The position numbers and the translations under genes were made by a program. Shown here in pieces: positions 6,049 to 6,403 of a stretch of 6,403 nucleotides of DNA; within the stretch, counting starts at the first letter, position 1, and each line of letters opens with the position of its first letter. The notes under the pieces were generated by a model. The model had not been told where the DNA came from, did no database searches, and saw nothing but the letters and a program-made list of their open reading frames with translations. The stretch covers positions 1 to 6,403 of the forward strand of contig SKVX01000235.1 in the NCBI GenBank assembly GCA_007129225.1, written 5' to 3'. Source of the stretch: Halomonas sp. (GTDB taxonomy: Bacteria > Pseudomonadota > Gammaproteobacteria > Pseudomonadales > Halomonadaceae).

Positions 6049-6403
6049 TTATGCCGTCTTTTCCGCGCGGCGGAGCAGCAACAGCAGGACGCCCTGGGTC
6101 ACGCCGAAGAACAGGTCGATCAGGGCCAACAGCACGAATTGCGGATAGAGCAGGGTGAAGAACACCACCCCGGCGAAGCGCGCCAGGACCGCCAGCATGG
6201 CGATGGCCCGGAAGTGAAAGGGATCGAACGCCGCCGGCAGGTAGAACAGGCTGAGCAAAATCAGCAGCCAGGCAGCGAAGGCGGGCCACACCGGCTCGGC
6301 AACCGGGGCGCCCCCGACCAGGCTGATTACCGCGTTGGGGGCAAAGACCGCAGGCAGGGCGAAGAGGAGGTTGGCCACCACTCCCAGCAGTACCATGGCG
6401 CGA
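6049..6403 (-). CDS. Small four-helix membrane protein, 5' end probably outside the window
   Basis: The visible protein is strongly hydrophobic and ends in a basic tail (RRAEKTA). Counting from the ATG at 6396 it has 115 residues and four likely membrane segments at about 1-19, 37-57, 64-84 and 86-109, so it should be an inner-membrane protein. I do not recognise the family. The frame stays open to the window edge (Ala and Arg codons precede the Met), there is no room to see a ribosome binding site, and the first helix starts immediately at that Met, so translation probably begins further upstream. Its stop lies 167 bp before the cytochrome start, nearly all of which is the palindromic element. 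It was probably the preceding member of the same operon. Function unknown. Confidence 0.7.
   Translation of the reverse strand, partial: RAMVLLGVVANLLFALPAVFAPNAVISLVGGAPVAEPVWPAFAAWLLILLSLFYLPAAFDPFHFRAIAMLAVLARFAGVVFFTLLYPQFVLLALIDLFFGVTQGVLLLLLRRAEKTA

Noticed and set aside
4487..6148. 553-residue open frame on the plus strand
   Set aside because: It lies antisense to the cytochrome gene with its two heme motifs. It is rich in Gly, Val, Ala and Gln as expected for a GC-rich shadow frame, has no family resemblance, and runs across the palindromic element.

Overview
The window is 6.4 kb of GC-rich DNA with five genes called with confidence and one gene probably cut by the right edge. Base composition, protein families and the style of the short intergenic repeat suggest a halophilic gammaproteobacterium of the Halomonas type. 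This is an inference from recalled family resemblance; no database was consulted.

Layout. Positions 1-330 are less GC-rich than the rest and hold no gene I can support. Two plus-strand genes follow. The first (331-1212) is a lysozyme-family protein with a C-terminal peptidoglycan-binding motif and a duplicated 36-bp linker segment. The second (1338-2744) is an alpha/beta-hydrolase of lipase type with a full Ser-Asp-His set of candidate residues and a C-terminal domain of about 150 residues that I do not recognise. They are separated by 125 bp that carries a short hairpin and an extended -10-like promoter, so the second gene probably has its own promoter.

The right half is a minus-strand cluster that converges on the lipase gene with only 12 bp between stop codons. 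In transcription order it contains a small four-helix membrane protein (start probably outside the window), a membrane-anchored di-heme cytochrome c with two CxxCH sites, a 75-residue beta-rich PEGA-like protein, and a patatin-like phospholipase lipoprotein. The last two overlap by 4 bp (GTGA), and strong Shine-Dalgarno sequences fix the starts of all three downstream genes. The cytochrome and the lipoprotein are both exported, so the cluster most likely acts at the envelope, perhaps coupling lipid or hydrophobic-substrate hydrolysis with periplasmic redox chemistry. That link is a hypothesis.

The most unusual structure lies between the membrane-protein and cytochrome genes: a 142-bp imperfect palindrome (5903-6044), whose inner and outer arms share one centre and which is bounded on both sides by TTTG. 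It looks like a small non-autonomous transposable element (MITE-like). Removing it with one TTTG copy would leave the two genes only 21 bp apart, so it appears to have split a previously tight operon.
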